A stretch of 64,000 bases of DNA from Pseudomonas sp. CBZ-4 (GTDB lineage Bacteria; Pseudomonadota; Gammaproteobacteria; Pseudomonadales; Pseudomonadaceae). The position numbers were made by a program, and so were the translations under genes. The stretch covers positions 1 through 64,000 of the forward strand of contig NZ_ANNV01000006.1 of NCBI RefSeq assembly GCF_000346755.1, in the 5' to 3' direction. Of this stretch, positions 54,482 to 64,000 are shown in pieces (position 1 is the first letter of the stretch; each line of letters begins with the position of its first letter). The notes under the pieces are model-generated. The model did not search any database, was not told where the DNA came from, and was given only the letters and a program-made list of their open reading frames with translations.

Positions 54482-55419
54482 AGCTTCACCCTTGGATCGA
54501 ACAGCGGATACAGCAGGTCTACCAACAGGTTGACCAACACATAGATGCAGGTGATCAGCAGCAGGCAACCCTGCAACACCGGGTAGTCGCGGGAGAAGAT
54601 CGCGTCGACCATCAGCCGGCCGATGCCGGGCAAGGTGAACACGGTTTCCAGCACCGCAATGCCGCCGAGCAGGTTGCCGAGGATCAGGCCGATCAGGGTC
54701 CAGGTCGGCGCGAAGGCGTTGCGCAAGGCGTGTTTCCACAGCACCGCGCTCTCCGACAGTCCCTTGGCCCGGGCATGGGCGATGTATTCCAGGCGCAGCA
54801 CTTCAATGGTGCTGGCCCGGGCCATGCGGGCAATCGCGCCGAACTCCACCAGGGTCAGGGTGACGATGGGCAGCACCACATAGGTCAGCGCCTTCATCGG
54901 ATCAGTGCCGAAACCGACATAACCAATCACCGGCAACCAGCCCAGTTGAATGCCGAACACATACAGCAGCAACAGGCCCAACCAGAAGCTCGGCACCGAC
55001 AGCAACAGCGTCGCCGTCGCCACCAGGCCGAGGTCCATCGCGCTGTTTTGCTTCCAGGCCGCGAGCAAGCCCACCGGCACCGCCAGCAACGTCGCCAGCA
55101 ATACCGCCACCAGCACCACCGTGGCGCTGACGCTGAAGCGCTCCACCAGCAGATCCAGGACCGGCTGGCGGCTGCTGATGGACACCCCGAGGTCGCCACT
55201 GAGCACCGACTTGATCCAGATCAGGTACTGGGTCACCACCGAGTGGTCCAGCCCCAGGCTGCTACGCATGTCGGCCAGGCTTTGCGGGTCGGCCATGTCG
55301 CCGAGCATCAGCAAGGCCGGGTCGCCGGGGATCAGGCGGATCAAGGCAAACACAATCACCGAGATCAGCAACAGGGTCGGCACCGCCATGCCGAGCCTGT
55401 GTGAGATGAATCGAAACAT
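54478..55419 (-). CDS. dipeptide-type ABC permease 1
   Basis: A 313-residue DppB/OppB-type permease. It starts MFRFISHRLGMAVPTLLLIS and has RLIPGDPALLMLG, six helices, and an EAA loop (EYIAHARAKGLSESAVLWKH). It follows the binding-protein gene by 11 bp. ATG at 55419 chosen; the longer frame upstream overlaps the binding protein gene. Confidence 0.95.
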   Translation of the reverse strand: MFRFISHRLGMAVPTLLLISVIVFALIRLIPGDPALLMLGDMADPQSLADMRSSLGLDHSVVTQYLIWIKSVLSGDLGVSISSRQPVLDLLVERFSVSATVVLVAVLLATLLAVPVGLLAAWKQNSAMDLGLVATATLLLSVPSFWLGLLLLYVFGIQLGWLPVIGYVGFGTDPMKALTYVVLPIVTLTLVEFGAIARMARASTIEVLRLEYIAHARAKGLSESAVLWKHALRNAFAPTWTLIGLILGNLLGGIAVLETVFTLPGIGRLMVDAIFSRDYPVLQGCLLLITCIYVLVNLLVDLLYPLFDPRVKL

Positions 55420-55430
55420 AGCGCTACGCC

Positions 55431-56999
55431 TTACTTGGAAGTGTCGGCCAGCTTCACGCCCCACAGGCGCGGCTTGGCAACAGGCCAGGAACGGTAACCT
55501 TCAACACGCTTGCCCATGGCGCCGATGGCGGTGCCGTTGTAGATGACCACCATCGGTACATCCTTGAGCATCAGCGTGTGCAGTTGGTCGAACAGCGGCC
55601 GGCGCTTGGCGGGGTCGACTTCGCGCTGGGCCTCACGCAGGATCGCCAGGGCCTGGGGGTTGTCCCAGACTTTGCGTGGTTCCTTGTCCTTGTCGCCGAT
55701 CACCGATTCGTAGCTTTGCGCAGCATCGAAACGCCCCGAGTAAGAGAACGCCATCATCTGGTAGCTGCCGGTCTGGTAGCGCTCCAGCTGCGTGCCCCAC
55801 TCCAGGGTTTCCATTTCGATGTTCACGCCGGCTGCCTGGACCATAGCTTGGCTGAGCAGGCCGAGGTCAAACATCTGCGGGTAGCGCTTGTTGACCAGCA
55901 TGCGGATTTTTTCACCGCGGTAGCCGGCCTCTTTCAGCAGGCGCCGGGCCTCGTCGAGGTTGTAGGTGTAGCCCTGGTGCGCCGTGGCGTCGTAATAAGG
56001 GCTGGCGGTGGGGATCACCGAGTTGTTGACCACCGACAAACCATCGGACAACGCCGCGACCATCTGCGCGTAATCCAGGGACAACGCCACCGCACGGCGG
56101 ATGCGCACATCCTTGAGCAACGGGTCGCGGGTCTGGAACAGCAGGCCGCTGATGGTCATGATCGGGCTGACTTGCACCTGCAGGTTCTTCACCTGCTTGA
56201 GTTGCGCGGCGTCCATCGCCGTGACGTCCGGCAGCAGGTCAACGCCACCCGACAGCAATGCGGCCTTGGCCGAGGCGGAATCGGGGATCACTTCAAAGCG
56301 CACCTTGTCGACAAACGCCTGCTTGTTGCCGGTGTAGCCGTCTGCCGTGGCCTCGGCCCGTGGGCTGTAGTCCTTGAAGCGGTCAAGTTCGACGTACTGG
56401 CCCTTCTGCCATTTGCCCAGGGTGAACGGCCCGGTGCCAATCGGCGTGCGCCAGCTGCCATCGGCGGCCAGGGAGTCCGGGTGCAGGATGCCGCTGCCGG
56501 CACAGTCCGGGCGGGCCATGGCGGCTAGGAACAAGCCGTTGGCCTGGTCCAGGGTGAACACCACGGTGTTGGCGTCGGGGGCGGCGACATCGACGATCTT
56601 GGCCGCGCCGCGCCCGTCGAACTCCGCCAGGCAACGCCACTGGGTCTTGGGGTCGAGGTAACGCTGCCAGGTCCATTGCACGTCCTTGGCCGTCAGTACC
56701 TGGCCATTCTGGAAGTGCACGCCGTCGCGCAGGGTGAAGGTGTAGCGCAAGCCATCCGGCGACACGTCGACCGCACTGGCGAGCATCGGCGCGATGCTGG
56801 TGTCTTCGCGGTACGCCACCAGGCCTTCGACGATGTGCATCATCACCGCGTCGGTATTGTCGTCGCGGTTGACGCCCGGGTCGGTGCTGCGGATATCACC
56901 GTTGAGGCCGACGCTGATGACCTTGTCCTGGGCGACGGCCATGGACAATGTGCACGCCGATAGCGCGACGGCCAGTGCCGTCTTTACGTAGTTGTTCAC
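55431..56999 (-). CDS. dipeptide/oligopeptide-binding protein
   Basis: A 522-residue substrate-binding protein of the SBP_bac_5 (DppA/OppA) family. The N-terminus VNNYVKTALAVALSACTLSM carries a signal; LSAC fits a lipobox, but cleavage after AVAQ is also possible. The segment LRDGVHFQNGQVLTAKDVQW is diagnostic. GTG start at 56999 with AAGGAG about ten bases before. Binding pocket specificity cannot be read from sequence. First gene of the ABC cassette. Confidence 0.93.
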   Translation of the reverse strand: MNNYVKTALAVALSACTLSMAVAQDKVISVGLNGDIRSTDPGVNRDDNTDAVMMHIVEGLVAYREDTSIAPMLASAVDVSPDGLRYTFTLRDGVHFQNGQVLTAKDVQWTWQRYLDPKTQWRCLAEFDGRGAAKIVDVAAPDANTVVFTLDQANGLFLAAMARPDCAGSGILHPDSLAADGSWRTPIGTGPFTLGKWQKGQYVELDRFKDYSPRAEATADGYTGNKQAFVDKVRFEVIPDSASAKAALLSGGVDLLPDVTAMDAAQLKQVKNLQVQVSPIMTISGLLFQTRDPLLKDVRIRRAVALSLDYAQMVAALSDGLSVVNNSVIPTASPYYDATAHQGYTYNLDEARRLLKEAGYRGEKIRMLVNKRYPQMFDLGLLSQAMVQAAGVNIEMETLEWGTQLERYQTGSYQMMAFSYSGRFDAAQSYESVIGDKDKEPRKVWDNPQALAILREAQREVDPAKRRPLFDQLHTLMLKDVPMVVIYNGTAIGAMGKRVEGYRSWPVAKPRLWGVKLADTSK

Positions 57000-57125
57000 G
57001 GGAGAAAGACTCCTTGAAGAAATGTTCCGGTCGTTGGCGTGGGCCAAGGCAGGACCGGCATCAGAATGAGTGAATCCTTGGTTATTGTTATACGGTCTGT
57101 TCTGAGTGCAGCGTGCAGCGGTGAA

Positions 57126-58001
57126 TCAGCCCAGGCTGCGCTTGTGGCGCAAGACCTTGGCGAAAAAGTCCTGGGCCGCCGGCATGGCCTTGACGCCCTG
57201 GTGCGCGACGTTGGGCAACAGGTCGAACTGCACCTGTACGCCCGCGGCTTCAAAACTGGCCTGCAAGCTGGCCAGGCGTTCCGGGCGCGTACGCCCCGCT
57301 CCGTTGGCCCCGGCCATGTAGTGTTTGCTGCCTTCGCGGTGGGTGATTTCCCAGGTTTCCAGGTCGGCATCACCGACCACCATATGCACCGGCAACCGCT
57401 GCAAGGCCGGAAGGTTCAGCGGCTTGCCAAAGCGCGTCGCGAAATCGCGCACGCCGACCCACCAGTCCTGGTCGGCATCGAGCAAGGTCACCGAGCCCGG
57501 CGCGCCGATGGAAGCAGCCCAGAGTTTTTCCGGGTGCAGGTAGCAAAAGCGATGGGTGAATTGCCCGCCACCGGAATAACCGAACAGCGCGAACGTATCG
57601 AAGCGCCGGCCGTAACGCTCGCCGACGTTGGCGATCATGTCGAGCAGGATCTGGTCGTAGCGGATATCGCCCTCGACCATCTGCTTGTAGCCATCGCCAT
57701 TGCCATCCCCCAGCACACCGACCGGGAACAGGGGCGACAGGATCACACAATCGTTCCAGCGGCCAAACTCCGCGAAACCGTTGCGGTAGACCTCCATGGC
57801 GCGGGTCGAGCCGTGCAGCGACACCACCAGGTCGATGGGCCGGCTGGCGTCTTCGATGGTTTCAGGCACGTAGAGGGTGTAGGCAAAACGGCTGTCCTGG
57901 GCGTGGGAATACACCGTGGTCGCGCCGAGGTGGTAGACGTTCTTGGCAGCGCGCACGGCTGCGTCTTCAGGGCTGGTATCTGCATTGCTCATGGGGTTCA
58001 T
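57126..58001 (-). CDS. alpha/beta hydrolase (PHB depolymerase-like)
   Basis: A 291-residue enzyme. The nucleophile is in FGYSGGGQFTHR; the acid and base are likely in VVGDADLE and VAHQGVK. Layout (poly-hydroxyalkanoate depolymerase/LpqC-like) suggests an esterase for a small ester or feruloyl-like substrate. No signal peptide is seen. It lies at the promoter end of the catabolic cluster, divergent from the LysR gene. ATG at 57992 is an alternative start. Confidence 0.82.
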   Translation of the reverse strand: MNPMSNADTSPEDAAVRAAKNVYHLGATTVYSHAQDSRFAYTLYVPETIEDASRPIDLVVSLHGSTRAMEVYRNGFAEFGRWNDCVILSPLFPVGVLGDGNGDGYKQMVEGDIRYDQILLDMIANVGERYGRRFDTFALFGYSGGGQFTHRFCYLHPEKLWAASIGAPGSVTLLDADQDWWVGVRDFATRFGKPLNLPALQRLPVHMVVGDADLETWEITHREGSKHYMAGANGAGRTRPERLASLQASFEAAGVQVQFDLLPNVAHQGVKAMPAAQDFFAKVLRHKRSLG

Positions 58002-58123
58002 TCGCCGAGTCAGTTCGGATTTGAGTATTGGCCGGGCGCTATAAAAAGAAAAACTAATTAAACTTTAGCCTGAGTAAACAAAACCTTTACGATGCAGCCA
58101 CACCCACGACCACGGGCCCGCCC

Positions 58124-59002
58124 ATGAGCAGCATTCGCTTCTTCAAGACCTTTATCGCCGTCGCCGAGTACGGCAGCTTTGCCGCTGCCGCCGACCGCGT
58201 GGCCCTCACCAATGCCGCCGTTGGCCAGCAAATGCGCGCCCTCGAAGAGGAAATGCGCCGCCCGCTGTTCGACCGCAGCCAGCGGCAGATCAAGCTCAGC
58301 CGCGATGGCGTGCTGTTGCTGCCCAAGGCCAAGCGCCTGCTGGCGGACTACGAGCAGATGATCGCCGAAGCGCCCGACGGCGAGGCCATGGAAGGTGAAG
58401 TGTCGATTGGCGGGATTACCTCGGGCATGGGCCTGCTCGCCAATTGCCTGGTGCAACTGAAAAAGCTGCACCCGCGCATCTCGGTGAACCTGATGACGGC
58501 GCGTTCCGACGAAGTGGTCAACCTGGTCCACGCCGCCAAGCTCGACGCCGCCTTGCTGATCGAGACGGCACGGCAGAACTTCGACGGCCTGAGCTGGACC
58601 CTGCTCTACAACGAACCCATCGTGATGCTCGCCAATGCCACGCAGACTGCCGGGATCAACGACGCGGTGGAGTTGCTGCGCACCCAGCCGTTCATTCGTT
58701 ACGACCGCTCCACCGCCGTGGGCCGCAAGGTGCAGTCGATCATCAAGAGTGAGTCGGTGGAGCCGCTGGAGATCCTGGAGCTGAACTCGATCATCGGCAT
58801 TGCCGATCTGGTGCGCCAGCAAGTCGGCGTGGCCATCGTGCCGTTGCTGAAGAACTTTGACTGGCACAAAGACCCCAGCCTGCGCGTACTGCCGCTGCCG
58901 GGCGACTTGGCGGTACGGCGGGTGGGGATTCTGGAGCAAGGCACGAAAAGTGCGATTACCGGGGAGATTCGCAAGCTGCTGATGGCTGCCGTGGCGAAGT
59001 GA
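58124..59002 (+). CDS. LysR-family regulator of the catabolic cluster
   Basis: A 292-residue LysR regulator. The N-terminal helix-turn-helix is in FIAVAEYGSFAAAADRVALT and AAVGQQMRALEEEM; the rest is the effector domain. It diverges from the alpha/beta hydrolase gene with a 122-bp gap and is the probable regulator of the minus-strand cluster. Confidence 0.9.
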   Translation: MSSIRFFKTFIAVAEYGSFAAAADRVALTNAAVGQQMRALEEEMRRPLFDRSQRQIKLSRDGVLLLPKAKRLLADYEQMIAEAPDGEAMEGEVSIGGITSGMGLLANCLVQLKKLHPRISVNLMTARSDEVVNLVHAAKLDAALLIETARQNFDGLSWTLLYNEPIVMLANATQTAGINDAVELLRTQPFIRYDRSTAVGRKVQSIIKSESVEPLEILELNSIIGIADLVRQQVGVAIVPLLKNFDWHKDPSLRVLPLPGDLAVRRVGILEQGTKSAITGEIRKLLMAAVAK

Positions 59003-59011
59003 GGCGTGGTG

Positions 59012-59455
59012 TTACGCCGTGGTGCTGACCAGCGTGCCCGAGGTGTCGCCGCCCTCGGCAGTGACTGCCTGCAACAACGCTGCGGTGGCGGTCTGCAAGG
59101 CCGCTGAGGTGGCACTCACCTGGGATTGCGCCGCTGCAACCGCTGCCAACTTGGCCTCTTCGCTCTGCTTGCTGGACTGGGCTTTCTGCACCGCTTGCTG
59201 CTGTTCTTGCAGTTGTTTTTGCAGTTCTTCGATCTGTTTTTTCAGGGCCTTGACGGTATCGGACTCTTCCGAGGTCGAGGTGGTTGCCGCGCCTGCGCCT
59301 GCGCCGCCGGCTTTTTTGCTGTCGGTGCCGGCGCTGGTGGTGGTGCTGGAGGCTTCGGTGGTGGCGGTGTCCGTCGCCGTGGTGTCAGTGCTGCTGGCAC
59401 TGCTTACAGCGGGAGTGGTTGCTGCGCTGGGGGTGCTGGCGATAGTGACGTTCAT
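59012..59455 (-). CDS. Ser/Thr/Ala-rich coiled-coil protein (FlxA-like)
   Basis: A 147-residue protein with low-complexity Ser/Thr/Ala at the N-terminus (MNVTIASTPSAATTPAVSSA) and a coiled-coil from about 68 to 115 (VKALKKQIEELQKQLQEQQQ). No signal. The layout resembles FlxA-like proteins of unknown role. The start at 59455 is chosen over an upstream in-frame ATG in poorer context. Confidence 0.6.
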   Translation of the reverse strand: MNVTIASTPSAATTPAVSSASSTDTTATDTATTEASSTTTSAGTDSKKAGGAGAGAATTSTSEESDTVKALKKQIEELQKQLQEQQQAVQKAQSSKQSEEAKLAAVAAAQSQVSATSAALQTATAALLQAVTAEGGDTSGTLVSTTA

Positions 59456-59592
59456 GGTAAGTTCTCGAGTGCAATTGGCGAACTTTATACGCCGCGTAGC
59501 CATCATTACGCCAGCTTCACCGGGGTAAACTTGGTATCAGAAAAGCTATAATATGCGGCGCTCGGTTACACACCCCAAGGAAGAAACAACAG

Positions 59593-59871
59593 ATGAGCAA
59601 GACCGCTTACTGGCTACGTCTTGTGGCCTCGCTCCCGCTATATCTCCTGTCCATCATGATGTGGATTCAAACCCCAAGGACGATTGCCGACGCCGTACGC
59701 CTGTGGCGCCGGGGCTACTTGACCTCTTACGAGCAAGGCCTGGCGATCGGTTACATCATCGGCGGCGTGCTGGTGGCGGCGGTGGCCTATGGCATCTGGC
59801 GCCTGGCCCGCTACCTGCGCACGGGCTACTTCAAGAAGCAGCCCAAACCTGCGCCCACGCCGTGGCCGTGA
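59593..59871 (+). CDS. small inner-membrane protein
   Basis: A 92-residue protein with two hydrophobic helices (LRLVASLPLYLLSIMMWIQ and IGYIIGGVLVAAVAYGIW) and a basic/proline-rich tail (FKKQPKPAPTPWP). AAGGAAG lies 11 bases before the ATG. It ends adjacent to a convergent gene (stop codons next to each other). No family recognised. Confidence 0.7.
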   Translation: MSKTAYWLRLVASLPLYLLSIMMWIQTPRTIADAVRLWRRGYLTSYEQGLAIGYIIGGVLVAAVAYGIWRLARYLRTGYFKKQPKPAPTPWP

Positions 59872-60243
59872 TCAGGGTGCTTTGCTTGATGGTTTTGAGG
59901 TAATCATCCCGAAGCAGCGCATCTCCATCTGCTTGCCGTATTTCTCAATGACCGCCATGCGGGCTTCCTTGGTGCTTTCAATCGGGTAGTCCTGGACCTG
60001 ACGCATAAACACAGTGCGTATGCTTTTTTCCATATCAGAGGTGCCGCTCCCCTGCCAAGGCGGTTCGGTGTTTTCCTGCCGGGCCATCATGGCCGCAATG
60101 CCATCAGCCTCCCAAGTACGGCAGTACTGGCGCTCCTGCTGGGTCATGATGATCTTGTCGCCCTCGCTGTGCCACGCCCAGGCGCCGGAACTCGCGAACA
60201 CGGCGCTCAGCGCCAAGGCATGGGTGAACAACCTGCGCAGCAT
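59872..60243 (-). CDS. secreted hypothetical protein
   Basis: A 123-residue protein with a signal peptide (MLRRLFTHALALSAVFASSG, cleavage after AWA). Two Cys (YCRTW and RCFGM) could pair. It overlaps nothing and is followed by the convergent small gene. The 12-bp gap to the upstream lipoprotein gene suggests a two-gene operon. Confidence 0.72.
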   Translation of the reverse strand: MLRRLFTHALALSAVFASSGAWAWHSEGDKIIMTQQERQYCRTWEADGIAAMMARQENTEPPWQGSGTSDMEKSIRTVFMRQVQDYPIESTKEARMAVIEKYGKQMEMRCFGMITSKPSSKAP

Positions 60244-60254
60244 AGTGTGATCCC

Positions 60255-60653
60255 TCACGGCTTGACGACCGAGGCACTTTTCCCCGTCTCGATGTCACGA
60301 ATGTCGTAACTCCATTGGTTCAACGACGAAAAACCATACAGCCCGTACGTGCGCCCCGGGGCCAACTCCACGGTCAGCGGAACCAGTGCCGTGTGCGTCT
60401 GCGCGGTGATGAACTTGCGCACCTGCAGGGTATGGACGCCAGCCCCCACGCGGTATTCGCTCTGGCGGCTCAGCCAGTACAGGGTCTGTTCCCCGTCGAT
60501 CTTGACGATCGTCAGCGACTTATCGAACTGCTGGATCGTCACGACTTGCTCGGCAGGCTTGCCTTTCGCGCTGTCGTGTTCGTAATGGATACAACCGGTC
60601 AGGGCCAGGCTCGCCGCGAACAGCGCGCCACTCTTTTGCAAGTTTGCCAGCAT
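60255..60653 (-). CDS. predicted lipoprotein, 132 residues
   Basis: The N-terminus MLANLQKSGALFAASLALTG continues to CIHYEHD, a lipobox LTGC. The rest is beta-rich with a repeated hydrophobic pattern (KSLTIVKIDGEQTLYWLS; ALVPLTVELAPGRTYGLYG), compatible with a small beta-sandwich. Probably operonic with the next gene. Function unknown. Confidence 0.72.
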   Translation of the reverse strand: MLANLQKSGALFAASLALTGCIHYEHDSAKGKPAEQVVTIQQFDKSLTIVKIDGEQTLYWLSRQSEYRVGAGVHTLQVRKFITAQTHTALVPLTVELAPGRTYGLYGFSSLNQWSYDIRDIETGKSASVVKP

Positions 60654-60716
60654 CGTCTCATTCCCTTGAAAAAGGCCATGATCCTAGTGGCATTCCTACA
60701 AGGGATCAACGCAGGC

Positions 60717-62102
60717 TTACTGCCACCCTCCCCCCATGACCTTGTACAACGTCACCCGATTGCTCTGTTCGGCCAGGCGCAAGGTGATCAGGTCCTGTTC
60801 GGCGCTGTACAGCGAGCGCTGTGAATCCAGGGCCTCCAGGTAGCTTTGCGAACCGGCGCGATAGAGTGCATCGGACAGGTCGAAACTTTTCTGGCTGGCC
60901 TCGGTAAACGCCTGCTGCGCGGCCAGGCGCTGGTCCAGGGTGCTGCGCACCGCCAGCGCGTCGGCGACTTCCTTGAACGCGGTTTGCAGGGTTTGTTGAT
61001 AGGTCTGCACCTGGATCTCCTTCTCGACCTTGGCCGCATCCAGTGTGGCGCGGTTACTGCCGGCATCGAAAATCGGCAGGCTGATACTCGGCGCAAACGT
61101 CCAGGCGCCACTGCCGGCCTTGAACAACCCGGACAAGGCCGCGCTGGCAGAGCCCGCATTGGCCGTCAGGCTGATGCTGGGAAAGAACGCCGCCCGCGCC
61201 GCGCCAATGTCGATATTCGCCGATTGCAGGCTGTGTTCCGCCGCCAGCACATCCGGCCGACGCTGCAACAGGCTCGACGGCAATTCAGCCGGCACTTGCA
61301 CCAGCGCCGCCGCAGACTCCAGGCGCGTACCCGGCAGCAGCGTGTCGGGGATGTCGCTGCCGACCAGCAGGCGCAACGCGTTGCGGTCTTGCAGGATCTG
61401 GCTCTGATACTCCGCCACATCGCCGCGCGCCGACTCCACGGTGGTTTGCGCCTGGGCCACCGCCAGTGCGGCAGAACCGCCGAGGGCGTGGCTGCGTTGG
61501 GTCAGTTCATAAGTGGTCTGCTGGCTGGCCAAGGTGTCCTGGGCGAGCTGCAATCGCTCGTTGTCGGCAGCCAACGTCAACCACGCTGTTGCCACTTCGG
61601 CGACCAGGCTGATCTGCGTACTGCGCCGGGTTTCGGTCAGCGCCAGATAGGCTTGCAGGGCTTCATCCTGAAGATTCTGCACACGGCCAAACACATCCAC
61701 TTCATAACTGCTCAACCCCAATTGCGCGCTGTAGTCATGGCTGGTGGACGCCACGCCGCTGCTCGACAGCGACCCCGGCGTGCGGCTGTGAGTGCCGCTG
61801 ACGCCCGCATCGATGCTCGGCAACGCCGCCGCACGCTGGATGCGGTATTGCGCCTGGGCCTTTTCGATATTCAGGCTGGCCAGGCGCAGGTCGCGGTTGT
61901 TGGCCAGGGCCAGGGTCTGCAATCGGGCCAGGCGGCTGTCGGTAAAGAACGGCTGCCACTGGATATCCGCCGCGACATCACCGTTGACGCCGGCTTGCCA
62001 TTGCGCGGGGATCGGGGCTTCGGGCCGCTCATACGTCGGCGCCAGATTGACGCAACCATTCAGCGCGAGGACGGCCAGCAAGGGCCAGTGAAACTTGATC
62101 AT
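60717..62102 (-). CDS. RND efflux outer-membrane channel (OprM/NodT family)
   Basis: A 461-residue lipoprotein channel. The signal ends in LNGC ([20 protein letters not shown]). Two TolC-like repeats are seen, with [20 protein letters not shown] and the second repeat segment [20 protein letters not shown]. It overlaps the RND pump gene by four bases and is downstream of it, so the three-part system (adaptor beyond the window) is probably encoded in one operon. Confidence 0.93.
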   Translation of the reverse strand: MIKFHWPLLAVLALNGCVNLAPTYERPEAPIPAQWQAGVNGDVAADIQWQPFFTDSRLARLQTLALANNRDLRLASLNIEKAQAQYRIQRAAALPSIDAGVSGTHSRTPGSLSSSGVASTSHDYSAQLGLSSYEVDVFGRVQNLQDEALQAYLALTETRRSTQISLVAEVATAWLTLAADNERLQLAQDTLASQQTTYELTQRSHALGGSAALAVAQAQTTVESARGDVAEYQSQILQDRNALRLLVGSDIPDTLLPGTRLESAAALVQVPAELPSSLLQRRPDVLAAEHSLQSANIDIGAARAAFFPSISLTANAGSASAALSGLFKAGSGAWTFAPSISLPIFDAGSNRATLDAAKVEKEIQVQTYQQTLQTAFKEVADALAVRSTLDQRLAAQQAFTEASQKSFDLSDALYRAGSQSYLEALDSQRSLYSAEQDLITLRLAEQSNRVTLYKVMGGGWQ

Positions 62103-64000
62103 GCGTCACCTGTATTGGCAGATGGGGTCGACACGCGACCGAAACGGCGGCGGATCATCACGAAGAACAGCGGGACAAAAAAGATCCCCAGCAGCGTGGC
62201 GCTGAACATGCCGCCCAACACGCCCGTGCCAATGGCCTGCCGCCCAGCGGAACCTGCGCCGGTGCTCAGGGCCAGGGGCACCACGCCAAACATAAACGCC
62301 AGGGAGGTCATCAGGATCGGCCGCAGGCGTTGGCGCACGGCGATCAACGTCGCCTCGCGCAGGCTCCTGCCCTGCTCATGCAGGTGCTTGGCAAATTCGA
62401 CGATGAGGATCGCGTTCTTCGCCGCCAGGCCCACGGTGGTCAACAGCCCGACCTGGAAGTACACGTCATTGCTCAGGCCGCTGACCTTGGTCGCCAACAC
62501 GGCGCCAACCACCCCCAGCGGCACCACCAGGATCACCGAAAACGGCACCGACCAACTCTCGTACAACGCCGCCAGGCAGAGGAATACAAACAGCACCGAG
62601 ACCGCGTACAGCAACGGCGCTTGCGAACCGGACAACCGCAACTGGTACGACTGCCCCGTCCACTCATAACCGATGCCCGCCGGCAGTTGCCTGACGATGG
62701 CTTCCACCGCATCCATCGCCGCGCCGGAACTCACGCCAGGCGCCGGGTCCCCCACCACTTCCAGGGACGTGTTGCCGTTGTAGCGTTCCAACAGCGGCGA
62801 ACCGTAGCTCCACGCGCTGCTGGCGAAGGACGAAAACGGCACCATCTCGCCCAGGCTGTTGCGCACGAACCAGTGGCTCAGGTCCGCCGCCTGCATGCGC
62901 GATTCGGCGGCGCCCTGCACATACACCTTTTTCACGCGGTCCTGGTTGAGGAAGTCATTCACGTAGCTGCCACCCAACGCCGTGGACAAGGTGGTGTTGA
63001 TATCGCTGGTGCTCAGGCTCAAGGCCCCGGCCTTGCGGTCGTCGATCGTCACCTTGAGCTGCGGTGTATCGTCCAGGCCGTTGGCGCGCACCCCGAGCAA
63101 GCGCGGGTCTTGCTTGGCCAGTTGGATAAATTGCTCGCGGGCCGCCACCAAGGCCTCGTGGCCGAGGCCACCAAGGTCCTTGAGCTGCAAATCGAACCCC
63201 GAACTCTGGCCCAGGCCGCGCACCGCCGGTGGTTGCATGACGAACACGTCGGCATCGCCGATGCTTTGCAACGCCAGTGTCGCCCGCTGGGCAATCGAGG
63301 CCGCGTCCTGGCCGCTCGCCGAGCGTTCACTCCAGTCCTTGAGGCGGATAAACGCGCGCGCGGTGTTCTGGCTGTTGCCGCCCATGCCCAGGCCGGTGAT
63401 GCTGATCATCGCCTCGACCTCTGGCTGCTTGAGGAGATAGTCCTCGAACTGCGTCATCACCGCCTGGGTACGGCTGTCGGTGGCGCCCACCGGCAATTGG
63501 ATCTGCGCCATCAGGGTGCCCTGGTCCTCGTCCGGCAAAAACGAGGTAGGCAGGCTCGCATACCCCGCCGCCATCGCCGCCACCACCACCGCGTAGATCA
63601 ACAAACTGCGGCGCCCGCGTTGCAACACGCCGCCCACCAGGCGTTCATAGGCGAGGGAGCTGCGCTCGAAACTGCGGTTGAACCAGCCGAAGAAACCGCC
63701 CTGGGCATGGCTGGGTTTGAGCAGCGTGGCGCACAACGCCGGGGTCAGGGTCATTGCCACCAGCACCGACAGCACCATGGCCGAGACAATCGTCACGGAA
63801 AACTGCCGGTAGATAATCCCCGTCGAGCCGCCAAAAAACGCCATGGGGATAAACACCGCGCTCAGCACCAGCGCGATGCCCACCAGGGCGCTGGTGATTT
63901 CCGCCATCGACTTGCGCGTGGCCTCCAGGGGCGACAATCCTTCTTCGCTCATCACCCGCTCGACGTTTTCCACCACCACGATCGCATCGTCCACCAACAG
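62099..64000 (-). CDS. RND efflux pump, HAE1 type (partial, N-terminus missing)
   Basis: The last 634 codons of an RND transporter; the 5' part lies beyond the window end. Visible are the proton-relay helix ([16 protein letters not shown]), the [18 protein letters not shown] block of helix 6, the [10 protein letters not shown] porter motif, the docking-domain stretches, and the C-terminal helices with [18 protein letters not shown]. Substrate profile cannot be read; by overall form it resembles the MexB/MexF/TtgB group. Stop at 62099 overlaps the channel gene start. Confidence 0.93.
   Translation of the reverse strand: MLVDDAIVVVENVERVMSEEGLSPLEATRKSMAEITSALVGIALVLSAVFIPMAFFGGSTGIIYRQFSVTIVSAMVLSVLVAMTLTPALCATLLKPSHAQGGFFGWFNRSFERSSLAYERLVGGVLQRGRRSLLIYAVVVAAMAAGYASLPTSFLPDEDQGTLMAQIQLPVGATDSRTQAVMTQFEDYLLKQPEVEAMISITGLGMGGNSQNTARAFIRLKDWSERSASGQDAASIAQRATLALQSIGDADVFVMQPPAVRGLGQSSGFDLQLKDLGGLGHEALVAAREQFIQLAKQDPRLLGVRANGLDDTPQLKVTIDDRKAGALSLSTSDINTTLSTALGGSYVNDFLNQDRVKKVYVQGAAESRMQAADLSHWFVRNSLGEMVPFSSFASSAWSYGSPLLERYNGNTSLEVVGDPAPGVSSGAAMDAVEAIVRQLPAGIGYEWTGQSYQLRLSGSQAPLLYAVSVLFVFLCLAALYESWSVPFSVILVVPLGVVGAVLATKVSGLSNDVYFQVGLLTTVGLAAKNAILIVEFAKHLHEQGRSLREATLIAVRQRLRPILMTSLAFMFGVVPLALSTGAGSAGRQAIGTGVLGGMFSATLLGIFFVPLFFVMIRRRFGRVSTPSANTGDA

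Overview
The window looks like a chromosome segment of a fluorescent-group Pseudomonas. The signs are high-GC coding sequence, a MvaT-type H-NS protein, OprD and OprM family outer-membrane proteins, a typical Pseudomonas 4-hydroxyphenylpyruvate dioxygenase, and dispersed REP-type repeats with the GTGGGAGCTGGCTTGCCTGCGAT head. Most genes are ordinary core or shell genes. The clearest accessory stretch is about 39.0-46.2 kb, directly downstream of a tRNA-Leu gene.

Layout. 0-9.3 kb: a RarD-like permease, an orphan protein that may belong to the DUF6543 toxin-associated family, hpd, a DMT permease with a divergent LysR regulator, a CSS-EAL phosphodiesterase, mvaT, a secreted protein and gloA. 9.4-16.2 kb: peroxide and thiol defence (ahpF, ahpC, gor) and galU, interrupted by a divergent tyrosine recombinase / KfrA-like pair with two dyads between them. 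16.4-21.4 kb: several small proteins, then alkB and an ada gene that lacks three of the four N-terminal zinc cysteines, then a nitronate monooxygenase. 21.4-25.1 kb: modABC behind a ModE-like dyad, and a type IB topoisomerase. 25.1-25.7 kb: a tandem array of REP doublets with a 163-bp period. 25.7-31.7 kb: DUF1275 protein, small membrane and lipoproteins, azlCD, the arsenic operon arsR-arsB-arsC, and a LysE exporter.

31.7-38.8 kb: mgtA behind a long leader (strong promoter, dyad, 97-codon and 12-codon ORFs), then a SLOG protein, a small putative outer-membrane protein, a TerB-like/DUF533-type protein, DinB and GFA proteins and a basic small protein. 38.9-46.2 kb: tRNA-Leu(UAA), an Imm30-like immunity gene coupled by TGATG to a 58-codon leftover of a toxin C-terminus, an MFS exporter with a divergent AraC regulator, two membrane proteins (one frameshifted), and a two-gene ATPase + HNH nuclease unit that resembles Septu (PtuAB) anti-phage defence.

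46.2-59.0 kb: one long minus-strand catabolic cluster (dipeptide-type ABC importer, OprD porin, SxxK serine hydrolase, omega-aminotransferase, aldehyde dehydrogenase, alpha/beta hydrolase) next to a divergent LysR regulator. Its gene content parallels the logic of 6-aminohexanoate oligomer (nylon by-product) degradation: import, amide hydrolysis, transamination, aldehyde oxidation. The true substrate is unknown. 59.0-64.0 kb: small proteins, then an RND efflux system (outer-membrane channel and an inner-membrane pump that runs off the window end).

The most promising items for follow-up are the ATPase-HNH pair, the toxin remnant/Imm30 junction, the amide catabolism cluster, the Ada variant and the mgtA leader.
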